Of a stretch of 64,000 nt of DNA, positions 11,565-22,994 are shown in pieces; positions within the stretch are counted from its first letter, which is position 1; every line of letters begins with the position of its first letter. The stretch covers positions 46,114,884 to 46,178,883 of the forward strand of contig NC_074719.1 of the NCBI RefSeq assembly GCF_947242115.1, in the 5' to 3' direction. The notes under the pieces were generated by a model, which ran no database searches, was not told the origin of the DNA, and worked only from the letters and a program-made list of their open reading frames with translations. A program made the position numbers and the translations under genes. The stretch comes from Biomphalaria glabrata. Its lineage: Eukaryota; Mollusca; Gastropoda; Planorbidae.

Positions 11565-11642
11565 CACACGAGCAAAGTGGTTAGCATGTCTGCCCGGGAG
11601 GCTTGAATAACGAGTTCAAATTCAAGTCTGTGCCATATTTTG
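11565..11642 (+). mobile_element. tRNA-like SINE head
   Basis: GAGCAAAGTGGTTAGCATGT resembles an A-box region, and GAGTTCAAATTCAAG lies at B-box spacing. No cloverleaf can be completed, so this is a SINE head rather than a tRNA gene. Confidence 0.45.
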
Positions 11643-11755
11643 TTGATGCTTTTAAAAACCAGTTACGTTCAAATCCACCCTACAAAACTTTAGTAGTCAA
11701 CTAATAGAAAGGAAAATTAACTCTAGACAACGTTTAGTGCTGTGATGATCTATGC

Positions 11756-12218
11756 CAGTGTTGCCCAAAATACGGCCCGCGGGCCACAAGCGGCCCTCAA
11801 TGTGGCTTTATCCGGCCCGCCGAAATGTCCGCACAAGGTGGAGAAAATCCCCTCTAAACACACACACACACAAAATATTGAAAAAAAAAATCTTTCCCAA
11901 CATTGGGGTGAATGGATCGGTACCGATAATAAGCTAAAATATTTGTTTTATAAAAAAAAAGTGTCTCTTTTTAAAGAACATAACATTAAACAGCTTTATG
12001 AAACCAAACACATAATTGAGGCACATTCTTGGCTTGACATGTACCGGTAATTGTTAAATTACATCTAAAGTGGAGGATTGATGAGAATATTTACCAAATT
12101 AAATTTTTTTATTTTTTTTTTACCAATTCCTTTATTTATTTATTTATTTTATATGGTCAGCGACATGAGTGTCGGAATTTAAAATGGCCCGCCGGTCGAA
12201 TAAGGTTGAGCATTACTG
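11756..12218. mobile_element. Non-autonomous hAT element (463 bp)
   Basis: The left end is CAGTGTTGCCCAAAATACGG and the right end, read inverted, is CAGTAATGCTCAACC; both continue into CGGGCCA-type sequence. A perfect 8-bp target duplication ATCTATGC flanks it at 11748-11755 and 12219-12226. There is no transposase; the interior has a (CA)n run and low-complexity T runs. Confidence 0.9.
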
Positions 12219-12454
12219 ATCTATGCTAGTGCCGGCCCTACTATTTTTTTTTAACACGGAATCATTTGTGGTAGCTACTGGCTGTGAATGGCTTGCTATG
12301 AAGTCTCTCGATTAGTTCAAAGTTTTAAAATATTCATTTTTATTCTCTTAAGTAGCCTCGGGGTGTAATAAACTGAACCAATAAAGAAGGCAGTTTTCAA
12401 GCTATTGGTGATACTAGACAATTTGTTAATTATTTTTTTATGAGTTTTTTTATA

Positions 12455-12575
12455 CAGAGAGAGAGACAGACAGACAGACAGACAAGAGAAACAGACAAGA
12501 GAGACAAAAAAGAGAGACAGCAGAAAAGAGAGACTGAAAAGAGAGACAGAAAAGAAAGACAGACAGACAAGAAAG
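12455..12575. repeat. Purine-rich GACAGACA/GAGAGACA block
   Basis: Degenerate (GACA)n and (AAGAGAGACAGA)n repeats leading directly into the next array. Confidence 0.85.
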
Positions 12576-12579
12576 ATAG

Positions 12580-13092
12580 GTTGTCATGTAGTAAGATGTC
12601 ATGCAGTATGATGTCATGTTGTATGATGTCATGTAGTAAGATGTCATGTAGTAAGATGTCATGCAGTATGATTTCATGTAGTATGATGTCATGTTGTATT
12701 ATGTCATGTACTACGATGTCATATAGCAGGATGTCATATAGCAGGATGTCATGTAATGTGATGTTGTATATTATGATGTCATGTAGTACGATGTCATGTA
12801 GAATGATGTCATGTAGAATGATGTCATGTAGTATGTCATGTAGTATGATGTCATGTATTATGATGTCATGTAGTATTATGTCATGTAGGATTATGTCATG
12901 TAGTGCGATGTCATGTGGCAGGATGTCATGTAGTACGATGTCATATAGCAGGATGTCGTGTAATGTGATGTAATATATTATGATGTCATGTAGTACGATG
13001 TCATGTAGTACGATGTCATGTAGTACGATGTCATGTAGTACGATGTCATGTACTATGATGTCATGTAATATGATGTCATATACTATGATCTC
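12580..13092. repeat. 15-bp minisatellite ATGTCATGTAGTACG
   Basis: About 34 copies with A/C/T variation at a few positions. The 15-bp unit keeps frames open on both strands, giving 254 residues on - as repeats of HDIVL and 177 on +. Neither shows anything beyond the repeat. Confidence 0.93.
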
Positions 13093-13099
13093 AAGATCG

Positions 13100-13990
13100 T
13101 TATTCGCTTGAGCACTGCAAGCCATCACCTTTCCCCTGGCCGTGCAATAAGTGCTTTGGACAGTCGGCTTGATGGTCCTTAGTTTGAACCACACCCGCTG
13201 TCATAGCTAGAGAGGAGGATCCTTGCAATGGAATTAAGATCCTTTAAAAGGATCCTAAGTATCACATACAAAGACTGCATCACAGACGAAGAGATTAGAA
13301 TCAGAGTCACAGGGTAATAAAGGTAATTAGGCCCCACGAGAACCCGCTGAACATTGTCAAAAGGGCAAGGGATGTTTTTTCTCGAGATATGTTGACTATA
13401 ATTTAAGAAACACTTAACCTTTATACCAAAGTCTATTTCACTAAACCAGTGATTCCCAAAGTGTTCTATATAGACCCCCCCCCCAGGCGTCTATGAAGAC
13501 TTCCAAGGGGTCTACGAAAGTGAAAAAAAAGATTTGGGGGGGGGGGGGGGGGGGTATGACATGAGTGGACCTCATTAGAGAAGGTTGCAATTTTAATTTT
13601 GATTTCACATCAATGAAATAAAATATTATCTCACAGAAACATTAAGTATCTATAACTTATTATTCTTTGAAATTCAAATTCTATTATATTATTTCAGTTT
13701 TTAAAATAGTGTAAATGTTAAATACCTCATTCAAATAGCTTATTTTGGTCTATAGGTAACTAATCTTTGTTATGGCCTAATCTGGAATAAAAATTTAGTG
13801 TAATGTTTTTAAAATTTTTCTTTGTCCTTGTTGAACGTTTGTTGCCAAATGTGAGTATTTTGTAACAAAGTTTATGTGTGTGATAACTTGAATGATGTAA
13901 AAATGTAGAGTAATGTAGACTCTAGTAACTCTAGTAGATTTCAAACTAGAAATCTAGATCTAGTCTAAATAATTATTATGAGCTCACAGT
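13100..13990. other. Spacer with one possible hAT left end
   Basis: Mostly featureless. Near 13446, CAGTGATTCCCAAAGTG looks like a hAT-type terminus, but I found no partner end or target duplication. Long C- and G-runs follow at 13478 and 13535. Confidence 0.4.
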
Positions 13991-14017
13991 CTGGATTGCG
14001 GTTTCCACACAAACTGT

Positions 14018-14083
14018 CTTTGTAACCTTGTTTGTAACCTTGTTTGTAACCTTGTTTGTAACCTTGTTTGTAACCTTGTTTTA
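14018..14083. repeat. 12-bp minisatellite TAACCTTGTTTG
   Basis: About five perfect copies. Confidence 0.9.
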
Positions 14084-14270
14084 ATTCATTTATATTTTGA
14101 TCAAATTTTTCCATCGTAATGTTGTTACGTTGTAATGTGATTTAATAATAAATTATACAACAAACTTAAATACCAAAATAAAAATGGACGAATATATCTC
14201 TTGTTCTCTAGATGACAAATACGTTAGACACAAACACACATAAAAAAAAACATAGATATGTATCATTTTT

Positions 14271-14456
14271 AATGGACCTCATTCACCAGTCATAAACAAA
14301 CAACATTTTGCCACGTGGTTCTCTATCTCATCTATACAAACTACGATCTAATTTTCAATACACAGTGGCTGTCACGTGACAGTTTTTTTCGTTGTTTTAT
14401 CAATATGATCACGTGACTAAATATTGTTTGTTTACGACTGGTGAATGAGGTCCATT
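14271..14456. mobile_element. MITE with ~30-bp terminal inverted repeats
   Basis: The left end AATGGACCTCATTCACCAGT continues into CATAAACAAACAA. The right end is its near-perfect reverse complement, ending at 14456. The interior is about 120 bp with CACGTGAC motifs near the right arm. I cannot define a target duplication, so the superfamily is open. Confidence 0.75.
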
Positions 14457-14515
14457 GTAGAAATAATACAATAAACATAAACAATGTGATCAAAACATTT
14501 CGCGTCCAAACATCC

Positions 14516-14650
14516 CCTGCGCCAAAAACGACCATTACGCCTAAAACGACCATTGCGCCTAAAACGACCATTGCGCCAAAAACGACCATGGCGCCAAAAA
14601 CGACCATTGCGCCAAAAACGACCATTGCGCCAAAACGGTTGCGCAAAAAC
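14516..14650. repeat. 18-bp minisatellite GCGCCAAAAACGACCATT
   Basis: About seven to eight copies with small variants. The GCGCCAAAA motif recurs at 33600-33670, 43720 and 44018, suggesting a dispersed source sequence. The PKTTIA frame on + and the FGAMVV frame on - are artefacts of an 18-bp unit. Confidence 0.9.
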
Positions 14651-14659
14651 GGATGCGCC

Positions 14660-14972
14660 AAAGCGTCCTGCTTCGCTGGTAAAGGCCTTCCTTCAGGTAA
14701 CAGTACCGAGGGAGGGACGAAGAGGTAGATTGAGAAGACAACATTGCAAAATGGGCAAGTCTGTCATTGACAGAGATACCATCAAAGGCAAATGACAGAG
14801 TAGAATGAAGAAAGATGTACGACAGGTCGTGTGTGGTGCTCAACGGTACAACATGGACACCAGGTGGAAAGAGACTTCAGACCTTGCCAGTGACAGATCT
14901 TTGTGGACACATATTGCCGCCCATTGCGCCTGCGCGGGAGGATCTATCCTATCTTATCTTATCTTATCTTAT
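14660..14972 (+). mobile_element. Composite LINE C-terminal remnants with (TCTTA)n tail
   Basis: The first half (LVKAFLQVTVPREGRRGRLR) corresponds to the K.ILQGTV.G.RRRGR region of one LINE type. The second half (DTRWKETSDLASDRSLW) corresponds to the C-terminus seen at 395-600. A (TCTTA)n run then leads straight into an inverted LINE end. Either two elements were joined, or one element is internally deleted. Confidence 0.6.
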
Positions 14973-15232
14973 ATAATACAGACGTTACTTCAAAAAAAGA
15001 AGATGATTACGTCCTACGCGTCATGCATTTAGTCATGCATATTAACCAATGACTTAAACTCTGCCAAGTCACTGGTTTTCCTGGCTAGCTCAGGCAACCC
15101 ATTCCAAGCTCTAATAGCACTAGGGAAGAAGGAGCATTTGTACAAATTTGTCCTAGCATTATTATTATAGCTTTTATATAGCGCTACTTTCATGCTTATA
15201 GCATGCTCAGAGCGCTTTTGGTCCAATCTCAT
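14968..15232 (-). mobile_element. LINE 3' end, (TCTTA)n-tailed family
   Basis: The - strand encodes RTNLYKCSFFPSAIRAWNGL, then PELARKTSDLAEFKSLVN and MHD before a stop, followed by ~70 bp of 3' UTR and the tail. The 'SFFP.AIR.WN.LP....... .L..FK..L' ending is typical of LINE ORF2. Other copies: 17030-17275 (+), 42352-42505 (-) and 55745-55925 (-). At its upstream end it runs into a SINE C copy. Confidence 0.8.
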
Positions 15233-15400
15233 TTGTGGACCAGTGGGGGGGGGGGGGGGTATCTAGGAGTTGGTTTTCCGTGCTGCCAATAAAGCAGCTC
15301 AGTAAGCACTACTCTGCCCGAGTCGGGTGTCGAACCTGGAGCCCCCTTCTAGGTAGCCAAGCCAAGCCAAGTTCAAGCTCACTTTGCCTCTCCACTGCAT
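15158..15400 (-). mobile_element. tRNA-derived SINE, family C
   Basis: On the - strand a tRNA-like head ends with GGTTCGACACCCGACTC (B box). It is followed by GAGCTGC, GGCAGCACGGAAAACC, a poly-C stretch, GGTCCACAAATGAGATTGG, GAGCATGCTATAAGCATG and a TATAAAAGCTATAATAAT tail. The same order occurs at 52210-52425. Confidence 0.75.
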
Positions 15401-16290
15401 AAAATACCGTATGGGACAATGAAACATCTTAGTCTTATTAAGTACACCGTAGTATACTAATGAAGTCTCATTTCATCTTATTATAATTTAAAATATAAGC
15501 AATTAAAAATGGTGTACATTTCTGTGACTATTGCTGAAGAAGAGGGGAAGGAGGGTCGACAACTCGTCAAATTTAATCTCTTTAATCCGCAAAGGAGGAA
15601 AACAAAGTGCTTCCCATTCCCTCCTTTTTAATATTCCGCCTTGTGGTCTACGTGAGTTTCATCCCTTGTCGTCGCTTTTACCATAAAAAGACACAACGGT
15701 TTTGTGTTTCTTTCTTTTTCAAGCGTAATTGGAATTTGTATCACTATAATGTATCTCTTCTGAAGATCTAGACATGTCTACTGGTTCAAATATATACTCG
15801 CTTTATAGTATAAAGGAGGTATTATCTTTTTTTTTTTTTAAGTATTTTATATGTTTCCTTTGTTGTGATAATCCTATTCGTTTTGAGTTAGCAAAAGATT
15901 CTTTTAACTGACTTTGTGTTTTTATGAATGTCATTTAAATTACGCAAATGATCTTTTGGATATTGACATTAAGTTTATAATATGTGTGTTGACTTTTGTC
16001 ATCTTTTGTATTTCGATTTGAATTTGTATTTTTTTTTTATTTTATATTTATCTTTTATATTATAGAATGTTAATAACGTCATAGCTAATATTACCAAGTG
16101 ACTTCATTTTGCTTCTGCACAAATTAGTTTAAAGATACGATATCCATATGATGAATGAATTAGGGCGTTTAAGCATCACTGTTAACGGGAGTCCAAGCAC
16201 TTTACAGTATTATCAGCTGCGGGAATCCATTATTATACATAATGCAATTATACACGAAACACTGAACCATAATCTTCAAATACAAAAACA
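15400..16290. other. AT-rich spacer, nothing recognised
   Basis: About 0.9 kb of low-complexity noncoding sequence. Confidence 0.45.
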
Positions 16291-16292
16291 AA

Positions 16293-17022
16293 ATGATAAT
16301 AGATTTTAGGAAACATAAAGACCATCTAGCAGAAATTCAGATAAATAACCAAACCGTAGAAGAAGTGCAAGAATATAAATACCTAGGTACAGCCATCAAC
16401 AACAAACTGAAATGGAGTGAACACTGTCAAAAGCTTTACACCAAACTTCACCAACGTCTTTTCTATCTTAGAAAGCTAAGGAAGTTTAACATCGACAAAA
16501 CAATAATTAAACTTTTTTATACAGCAACCATCAGCAGTCTAATTAACTTTGCTATTACCTGCTGGTATGGTAATACTTCACTGGCAAAAAGAGTTAGACT
16601 AAATAGACTAATTAAAAAAGCATCGTATATCACTCGAACACAGCTGCCTTCTCTTGAAGAGCTATTTCACGAAAGATGCCTTTCCAAAACACGATTCTTA
16701 AAGACAACCTACACCCATTAAACTGTTACATAAGATCTGAACAAAGTGGTCGTCTCCTTTCCGATAGAACTAAAACAGAAAGATTTAAAAACTCCTTTAT
16801 CCACTTTCGGTCAGAGTGTTACAAGATCATCTGTCGTCATTGAGAAGTACATAGAAGTCTAATTTATAAAGCGCTGGTTATGAGTGTGTATGTGTTTTCG
16901 TGTGTGAATGTTGTTCGTATTTGCATCTATATTGTTATTGTTACAGTAGTTACGCTGAGGTTGTCAATTGTAGTAAAACTAAATTTCCATTTGATTGGAT
17001 CAATAAAAATCTTATCTTATCT
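16293..17022 (+). mobile_element. 5'-truncated LINE, RT C-terminal region plus 3' UTR
   Basis: The frame at 16293-16721 carries YKYLGTAINNKLKWSEHC, LYTKLHQRLFYLRKLRKF and ITCWYGN, the region just after the catalytic part of a non-LTR reverse transcriptase. In my reading it is of the Rex1/Babar-CR1 kind. Near 16690-16700 the frame slips by one base and continues as DNLHPLNCYIRSEQSGRL in the next frame, then IHFRSECYKIICRH and a stop. A 3' UTR ends with AATAAAAATCTTATCTTATC at about 17022. Catalytic YXDD is absent because the copy starts downstream of it. It is dead. Confidence 0.85.
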
Positions 17023-17275
17023 TAAAATTTAATAAAATACTCAGAAAGACACAAATATAAAGGCACATTCTTCGTTCCATATTCTAGGACAAATTTCTAC
17101 AAATACTCCTTCTTCTCTAGTGCTATTAGAGCATGGAATGGGTTGCCTGAGCTAGCCAGGAAAACCAGTGACTTGGCAGAATTTAAGTCACTGGTTAATA
17201 TGCATGACTAAATGCATGACGCGAGGACGTAATCATCTTTTTTTGAAGTAACGTCTGTATTCTATAAGATTAGAT
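17023..17275 (+). mobile_element. LINE 3' end, (TCTTA)n-tailed family (+ copy)
   Basis: It reads YSERHKYKGTFFVPYSRTNF, YKYSFFSSAIRAWNGLPEL and FKSLVNMHD before a stop. Then comes the same 3' UTR as the inverse copies (ACGTAATCATCTTTTTTTGA, AGTAACGTCTGTATTC, ATAAGATTAGATTA). It starts abruptly at the tail of the preceding LINE. Confidence 0.85.
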
Positions 17276-17376
17276 TATCCTAGCGTCCACGATGGGACAT
17301 CCTAACCTTGACAGTAAAATGGGAAGGTGGCTTAGAAATACATGGTAGTGTTCCTACCATAGTAGTTCTCCCATGC

Positions 17377-19935
17377 TGCTGGCCCTAATACCACAATGTT
17401 CCCAACAAGGTACTGGAACTAATACCACAATGTTTCCAACAAGGTACTGGAACTAATACCACAATGTTCCCAACAAGGTACTGGAACTAATACCACAATG
17501 TTCCCAACAAGGTACTGGAACTAATACCACAATGTTTCCAACAAGGTACTGGAACTAATACCACAATGTTCCCAACAAGGTACTGGAACTAATACCACAA
17601 TGTTTCCAACAAGGTACTGGAACTAATACCACAATGTTCCCAACAAGGTACTGGAACTAATACCACAATGTTTCCAACAAGGTACTGGAACTAATACCAC
17701 AATGTTCCCAACAAGGTACTGGAACTAATACCACAATGTTTCCTACAAGGTACTGGAACTAATACCACAATGTTTCCAACAAGGTACTGGAACTAATACC
17801 ACAATGTTTCCAAAAAGGTACTGGAACTAATACCACAATGTTTCCAACAAGGTACTGGAACTAATACCACAATGTTTCCAACAAGGTACTGGAACTAATA
17901 CCACAATGTTTCCAACAAGGTACTGGAACTAATACCACAATGTTTCCAACAAGGTACTGGAACTAATACCACAATGTTTCCAACAAGGTACTGGAACTAA
18001 TACCACAATGTTTCCAACAAGGTACTGGAACTAATACCACGATGTTTCCAACAAGGTACTGGAACTAATACCACAATGATTCCAACAAGGTACTGGAACT
18101 AATGCCGCAGTGTTTCCAACAAGGTACTGGAACTAATACCACAATGTTTCCAACAAGGTACTGGAACTAATACCACAATGTTTCCAACAAGGTACTGGAA
18201 CTAATACCACAATGTTCCCAACAAGGTACTGGAACTAATACCACAATGTTTCCAACAAGGTACTGGAACTAATACCACAATGTTCCCAACAAGGTACTGG
18301 AACTAATACCACAATGTTTCCAACAAGGTACTGGAACTAATACCACAATGTTCCCAACAAGGTACTGGAACTAATACCACAATGTTTCCAACAAGGTACT
18401 GGAACTAATACCACAATGTTCCCAACAAGGTACTGGAACTAATACCACAATGTTTCCTACAAGGTACTGGAACTAATACCACAATGTTTCCAACAAGGTA
18501 CTGGAACTAATACCACAATGTTTCCAAAAAGGTACTGGAACTAATACCACAATGTTTCCAACAAGGTACTGGAACTAATACCACAATGTTTCCAACAAGG
18601 TACTGGAACTAATACCACAATGTTTCCAACAAGGTACTGGAACTAATACCACAATGTTTCCAACAAGGTACTGGAACTAATACCACAATGTTTCCAACAA
18701 GGTACTGGAACTAATACCACAATGTTTCCAACAAGGTACTGGAACTAATACCACGATGTTTCCAACAAGGTACTGGAACTAATACCACAATGATTCCAAC
18801 AAGGTACTGGAACTAATGCCGCAGTGTTTCCAACAAGGTACTGGAACTAATACCACAATGTTTCCAACAAGGTACTGGAACTAATACCACAATGTTTCCA
18901 ACAAGGTACTGGAACTAATACCACAATGTTTCCAACAAGGTACTGGAACTAATACCACAATGTTTCCAACAAGGTACTGGAACTAATACCACAATGTTTC
19001 CAACAAGGTACTGGAACTAATACCACAATGTTTCCAACAAGGTACTGGAACTAATACCACAATGTTTCCAACAAGGTACTGGAACTAATACCACAATGAT
19101 TCCAACAAGGTACTGGAACTAATACCGCAGTGTTTCCAACAAGGTACTGGAACTAATACCACAATGTTTCCAACAAGGTACTGGAACTAATACCACAATG
19201 TTTCCAACAAGGTACTGGAACTAATACCACAATGTTTCCAACAAGGTACTGGAACTAATACCACAATGTTTCCAACAAGGTACTGGAACTAATACCACAA
19301 TGTTTCCAACAAGGTACTGGAACTAATACCACAATGTTTCCAACAAGGTACTGGAACTAATACCACAATGTTTCCAACAAGGTACTGGAACTAATACCAC
19401 AATGTTTCCAACAAGGTACTGGAACTAATACCACAATGTTTCCAACAAGGTACTGGAACTAATACCACAATGTTTCCAACAAGGTACTGGAACTAATACC
19501 ACAATGTTTCCAACAAGGTACTGGAACTAATACCACAATGTTTCCAACAAGGTACTGGAACTAATACCACAATGTTTCCAACAAGGTACTGGAACTAATA
19601 CCAAAATGTTTCCAACAAGGTACTGGAACTAATACCACAATGTTTCCAACAAGGTACTGGAACTAATACCACAATGTTTCCAACAAGGTACTGGAACTAA
19701 TACCGCAGTGTTTCCAACAAGGTACTGGAACTAATACCGCAGTGTTTCCAACAAGGTACTGGAACTAATACCGCAGTGTTTCCAACAAGGTACTGGAACT
19801 AATACCGCAGTGTTCCCAACAAGGTACTGGCCCTAATACAGCAGTGTTCCCAACATGGTAATGGCCCTAATACCGCAGTGTTCCAAACAAGGTACTGGCC
19901 CTAATACAGCAGTGTTCCCAACAAGGTACTGGTCA
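17377..19935. repeat. 34-bp minisatellite, about 75 copies, with higher-order repeat
   Basis: The unit contains GGTACTGGAACTAATACCAC and AATGTTTCCAACAA, 34 bp in total, in perfect register for over 2.5 kb. Marker variants (CACGATG, AATGATTCC, AATGCCGCAGTG in adjacent units) recur 714 bp apart (18041 and 18755), i.e. 21 units. An AATGATTCC variant recurs another 306 bp (9 units) later. The right end is diverged (GGCCCTAATACAGCAGTG). No spacers separate the repeats, so it is not CRISPR-like. No frame stays open because 34 is not a multiple of three. Confidence 0.97.
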
Positions 19936-20215
19936 CACCATGGTAGTTCCCCAGACATTGTGGTGATAACAACAGGGATTTATTTTCTCTCCCTATTTCT
20001 GTAATGATTTGCGACGTGAATTCCATCGTATTTGAACATGTGTCCAGTGAACCAAGTTCCCTATAAAAATTAGCAATGTAAGTCGGTGTCTATTAGGTAT
20101 CATTATAAAATAGCTTTACATTGCAAGCTAATCTTCTCTACTACCCATGGGATTTTGAAAAAATAAACAACTTTGCGTCGTCCCCAACTTTTGGGGCGCA
20201 ATCCACAGCTAGAGA

Positions 20216-20482
20216 GGAGACTTGGTGGTTGAGTGGTAAAGCGCTTGGCTTCAGAACTGAATAATCCCAGGTTCTAATCCTGACGAAGACTCGGATTTTT
20301 AATTTCGGGATCTTTATGGCGCCTCTGAGTCCACCCAGCTGACATTAGTTTGGGAAACGTAAAGGCGGTTGGTCGTTGTGCTGACCACATGACATCTCCG
20401 TTAAACGTGCAGAAACAGATGACCTTTACTTGACATCCTCTGGCCCATAGGTTAGACGGCCAAGGTATAAGATGTTTTCAGC
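20216..20482 (+). mobile_element. tRNA-derived SINE, family B
   Basis: The head has TGGTTGAGTGGTAAAGCGCT (A-box region) and CAGGTTCTAATCCTGAC (B box). The body is shared with 31686: GAGTCCACCCAGCTGACATT, GGCGGTTGGTCGTTGTGCTG, CACATGACA and CAGAAACAGATGACC. Confidence 0.85.
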
Positions 20483-21100
20483 AGATCATTATTTTTTCTC
20501 CCTGTCAATATGTGTAATAAAGTATGTGTATGGGATGGGTATAGTTTTAAAGTCGACTTCATTGTTATTTCTCTATATCTGTCTCATTTTCAGATCCTGG
20601 AAAGCATCTTCGGCAGAGTGGTTAGTAATGCAGTCTAAGTATCTATTTCCGAACTGAAGTCTTGGGATTCTGATGCAAATACGGTTTCTGTCCAGTAACT
20701 TTCACAAAATCAGGCTGCTAAATTTGGTAACACGAAATTCAAGAACCAGAACTCCGATCTACGTCGAGAGCTGACTAATAAACAATCAATAATCTGGAGG
20801 CTCACAAATATAATTCCATAAAAATTGTGATTTATAAAAAAAAAAATATTAATCAGATGTTTTTTTTTACAACATCTAAGACTCATTGATGAGTATACAT
20901 GTATTTATTTTAGATAGCTTGTAATTAGCGCCACAGACATAGGATTGAAAACATAAATTGAAAGTAAAGCGACATATGTTAATGTGAATGGGATCGTCCT
21001 AATGCAAATAAATTGTACTTGTCGAAGAGAGATCAATAGACTATTTTTCTTTGAAAAACCAAGAAACTATCAACACAGTGTTGAAATTATTTCCATAAGT
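20483..21100. other. Upstream region of the egh-type gene
   Basis: AT-rich sequence with no second gene. An in-frame ATG at 21002 would extend the downstream protein by 38 residues but sits in a poor context (C at -3). Confidence 0.4.
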
Positions 21101-21115
21101 ATTTATGTTAAAACC

Positions 21116-22522
21116 ATGTCGCTTTCCAGTATGCCAATAGTTCGGCTTATCAAACACTGTATGTCGATCATTGCACTGATGGTTTTCATTTTTATAGGTT
21201 ATTTGTTGGGAAAGTCGAAAGAAATAACATTTATCGAAATATTTACAGACATGACCGACTACAGCAGTAGTCTTGTGTTAGTCCTATCGCATGTGTTTGT
21301 AGTTATCAGACTTCCATTTTGTGTCTTCAATTTTTTGGGGCTAGTTTTCTTGAATAACTTTGAAGCGAGACCCAAACTGCAGTTTTCTTTACAGGAGTGC
21401 CCGTTCTTGGTATTTCGTGTCGTCACCAAGGGACTGTACCCAGAACTTGTGAAAACAAACGTCCGGCTTAATCTTCAGACCTGCACAGATTTTGGTCTGA
21501 AACATTTCACTATTCAGGTCGTCAGTGATATTTCTGTGAATCTTTCAGCAGACGATCGATGCAGGGAAATAACTGTCCCAGTGGGTTACAAAACAAAAAA
21601 TGGCAGTCTTTTCAAGGCACGGGCGCTGCAATATGCCTTGGAACCCGAGGCTGATATTCTTAAATCAGGGGACTGGGTCGTCCATTTGGACGAGGAGACG
21701 CTGCTGACAGAAGATGCTCTAATAGGGATCATTAACTTCGTCAGTTCGTCTGAACATTCCATAGGTCAAGGTCATATTACGTACGACAACGGTGAGATTG
21801 TCAACTGGATCACGACATTAGCTGACTCTAGTCGGGTGGGAATAGACTACGGCTGCCGAAGATTTTGCATGAGCGTTCTCCACAAACCAGTGTTTGGATT
21901 GAAAGGATCTTTCGTGGTCGCTGAGGCAAATGTTGAAAAGCTTATTGGCTTTGACTATGGACCAGATGGCTCTATCGCAGAAGACTGTTATTTCGCCTGT
22001 CTCGCATACAGTAAGGGCATCAGCTTCGGATTTGTGGAAGGCACGATGATTGAGCAGAGCACTTTTACAATCCAAGACTTTATCAAACAGAGGCACAGGT
22101 GGATGCATGGGATTTACCTAACAGCTTTAAGTCCCATAATCCCTGTAAGGTACAAATTAGGGCCCATTCTACTTACTTTGTCCTGTGGTTTACTCCCTTT
22201 GAACCTTTTCCTTAATGTCTTAAAGTACATTTGGGCATTGCCCACAACACTGTTTCTCGACATCTCATCTGACTTGATATGGGGCACAAACGTATTCATG
22301 GCCCTCTTTGGCACTTTTAAAACATTTAATATCCACCATTATAGTATCTGGAAATATTTCTTTCTAATAATGACATCGGGTATTTGCTGCAATCTAATAC
22401 GCATTGTGCAATATATGAATTCTGTTAAAATATTCTGGATGCCTAAAACCACAATCAATTACTTTCATTTCCACATTGTTGACAAGGAAAGTAAATCAAA
22501 AGGTCTACTTAAACTAGATTAA
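21116..22522 (+). CDS. egh: Beta-1,4-mannosyltransferase, egghead type
   Basis: A single uninterrupted frame of 468 residues from the ATG at 21116, which has A at -3. Family members such as fly Egh are about 457 residues, so this start fits better than the ATG at 21002. The family transfers mannose from GDP-mannose to glucosylceramide, building the core of arthro-series glycosphingolipids in Golgi/ER membranes. Visible landmarks, numbered from 21116: N-terminal membrane segments at about 17-32 and 52-79; VVTKGLYPELVKTNV; VVHLDEETLLTE with the metal-binding acidic cluster at D192-E194; GQGHITY; EDCYFA with the likely catalytic E289/D290; and the processive GT2 motif QRHRW at 325-329. Several hydrophobic segments follow between about 348 and 431. 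No intron interrupts it. Neighbours are repeats, so context adds nothing. It could be one of several paralogues; the key residues look intact. Confidence 0.93.
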   Translation: MSLSSMPIVRLIKHCMSIIALMVFIFIGYLLGKSKEITFIEIFTDMTDYSSSLVLVLSHVFVVIRLPFCVFNFLGLVFLNNFEARPKLQFSLQECPFLVFRVVTKGLYPELVKTNVRLNLQTCTDFGLKHFTIQVVSDISVNLSADDRCREITVPVGYKTKNGSLFKARALQYALEPEADILKSGDWVVHLDEETLLTEDALIGIINFVSSSEHSIGQGHITYDNGEIVNWITTLADSSRVGIDYGCRRFCMSVLHKPVFGLKGSFVVAEANVEKLIGFDYGPDGSIAEDCYFACLAYSKGISFGFVEGTMIEQSTFTIQDFIKQRHRWMHGIYLTALSPIIPVRYKLGPILLTLSCGLLPLNLFLNVLKYIWALPTTLFLDISSDLIWGTNVFMALFGTFKTFNIHHYSIWKYFFLIMTSGICCNLIRIVQYMNSVKIFWMPKTTINYFHFHIVDKESKSKGLLKLD

Positions 22523-22827
22523 CACTAGATGGCAATTGTTTGGTCTGCGTTTCCACAGGCAAAATTTGTAGGTTACTGTTGAGACTGGCAAAATATATAT
22601 AGAACGAATAGGCCAATCAGCTTGGCATTTTGAAAAACTGAAATCACGAAAGCATTATTTAACTTTGAAATTTCATGTATTTAAAAATATATATGTTGGT
22701 GATTTTTAAGATAAATTATACAGAGTGCATGACGCTGAATTGAAAGTCATTGTTGCCAACATAATTTTAAAAAATTTGTTTATAATTGAGATAACATCTC
22801 AAACTGTGGCAGTTAAGCTTCGTATCA

Positions 22828-22833
22828 AATAAA
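22828..22833 (+). terminator. Poly(A) signal AATAAA for egh-type gene
   Basis: AATAAA lies 306 bp after the stop codon and is followed by T-rich, GT-containing sequence, the expected context for cleavage and polyadenylation. Confidence 0.65.
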
Positions 22834-22994
22834 CTTTGTTACTTCTAGTTAGTTGATCATTTGTTATTAATTTTTTTTTTTTTTTTAAAGTCTAACACTT
22901 TCTCCATATACTTATCAACAATTCTGGTCTATGTATTTTGCTCACCGGATATACCATTATTTCCCTGACAACACAAGAAATTATTTTTTTTTAT

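Noticed and set aside
12430-13194. 254-residue - strand frame (HDIVL repeats)
   Set aside because: By-product of a 15-bp unit that keeps frame; the partner strand is equally open.
13446-13560. hAT element starting CAGTGATTCCCAAAGTG
   Set aside because: No inverted partner end or 8-bp duplication could be found within several kilobases.
16293-16721. Host gene of 142 residues
   Set aside because: The sequence is the C-terminal region of a LINE reverse transcriptase with a frameshift and a tailed 3' UTR.
17377-19935. CRISPR-like array
   Set aside because: The 34-bp repeats are contiguous with no unique spacers, there are no cas genes, and the DNA is eukaryotic.
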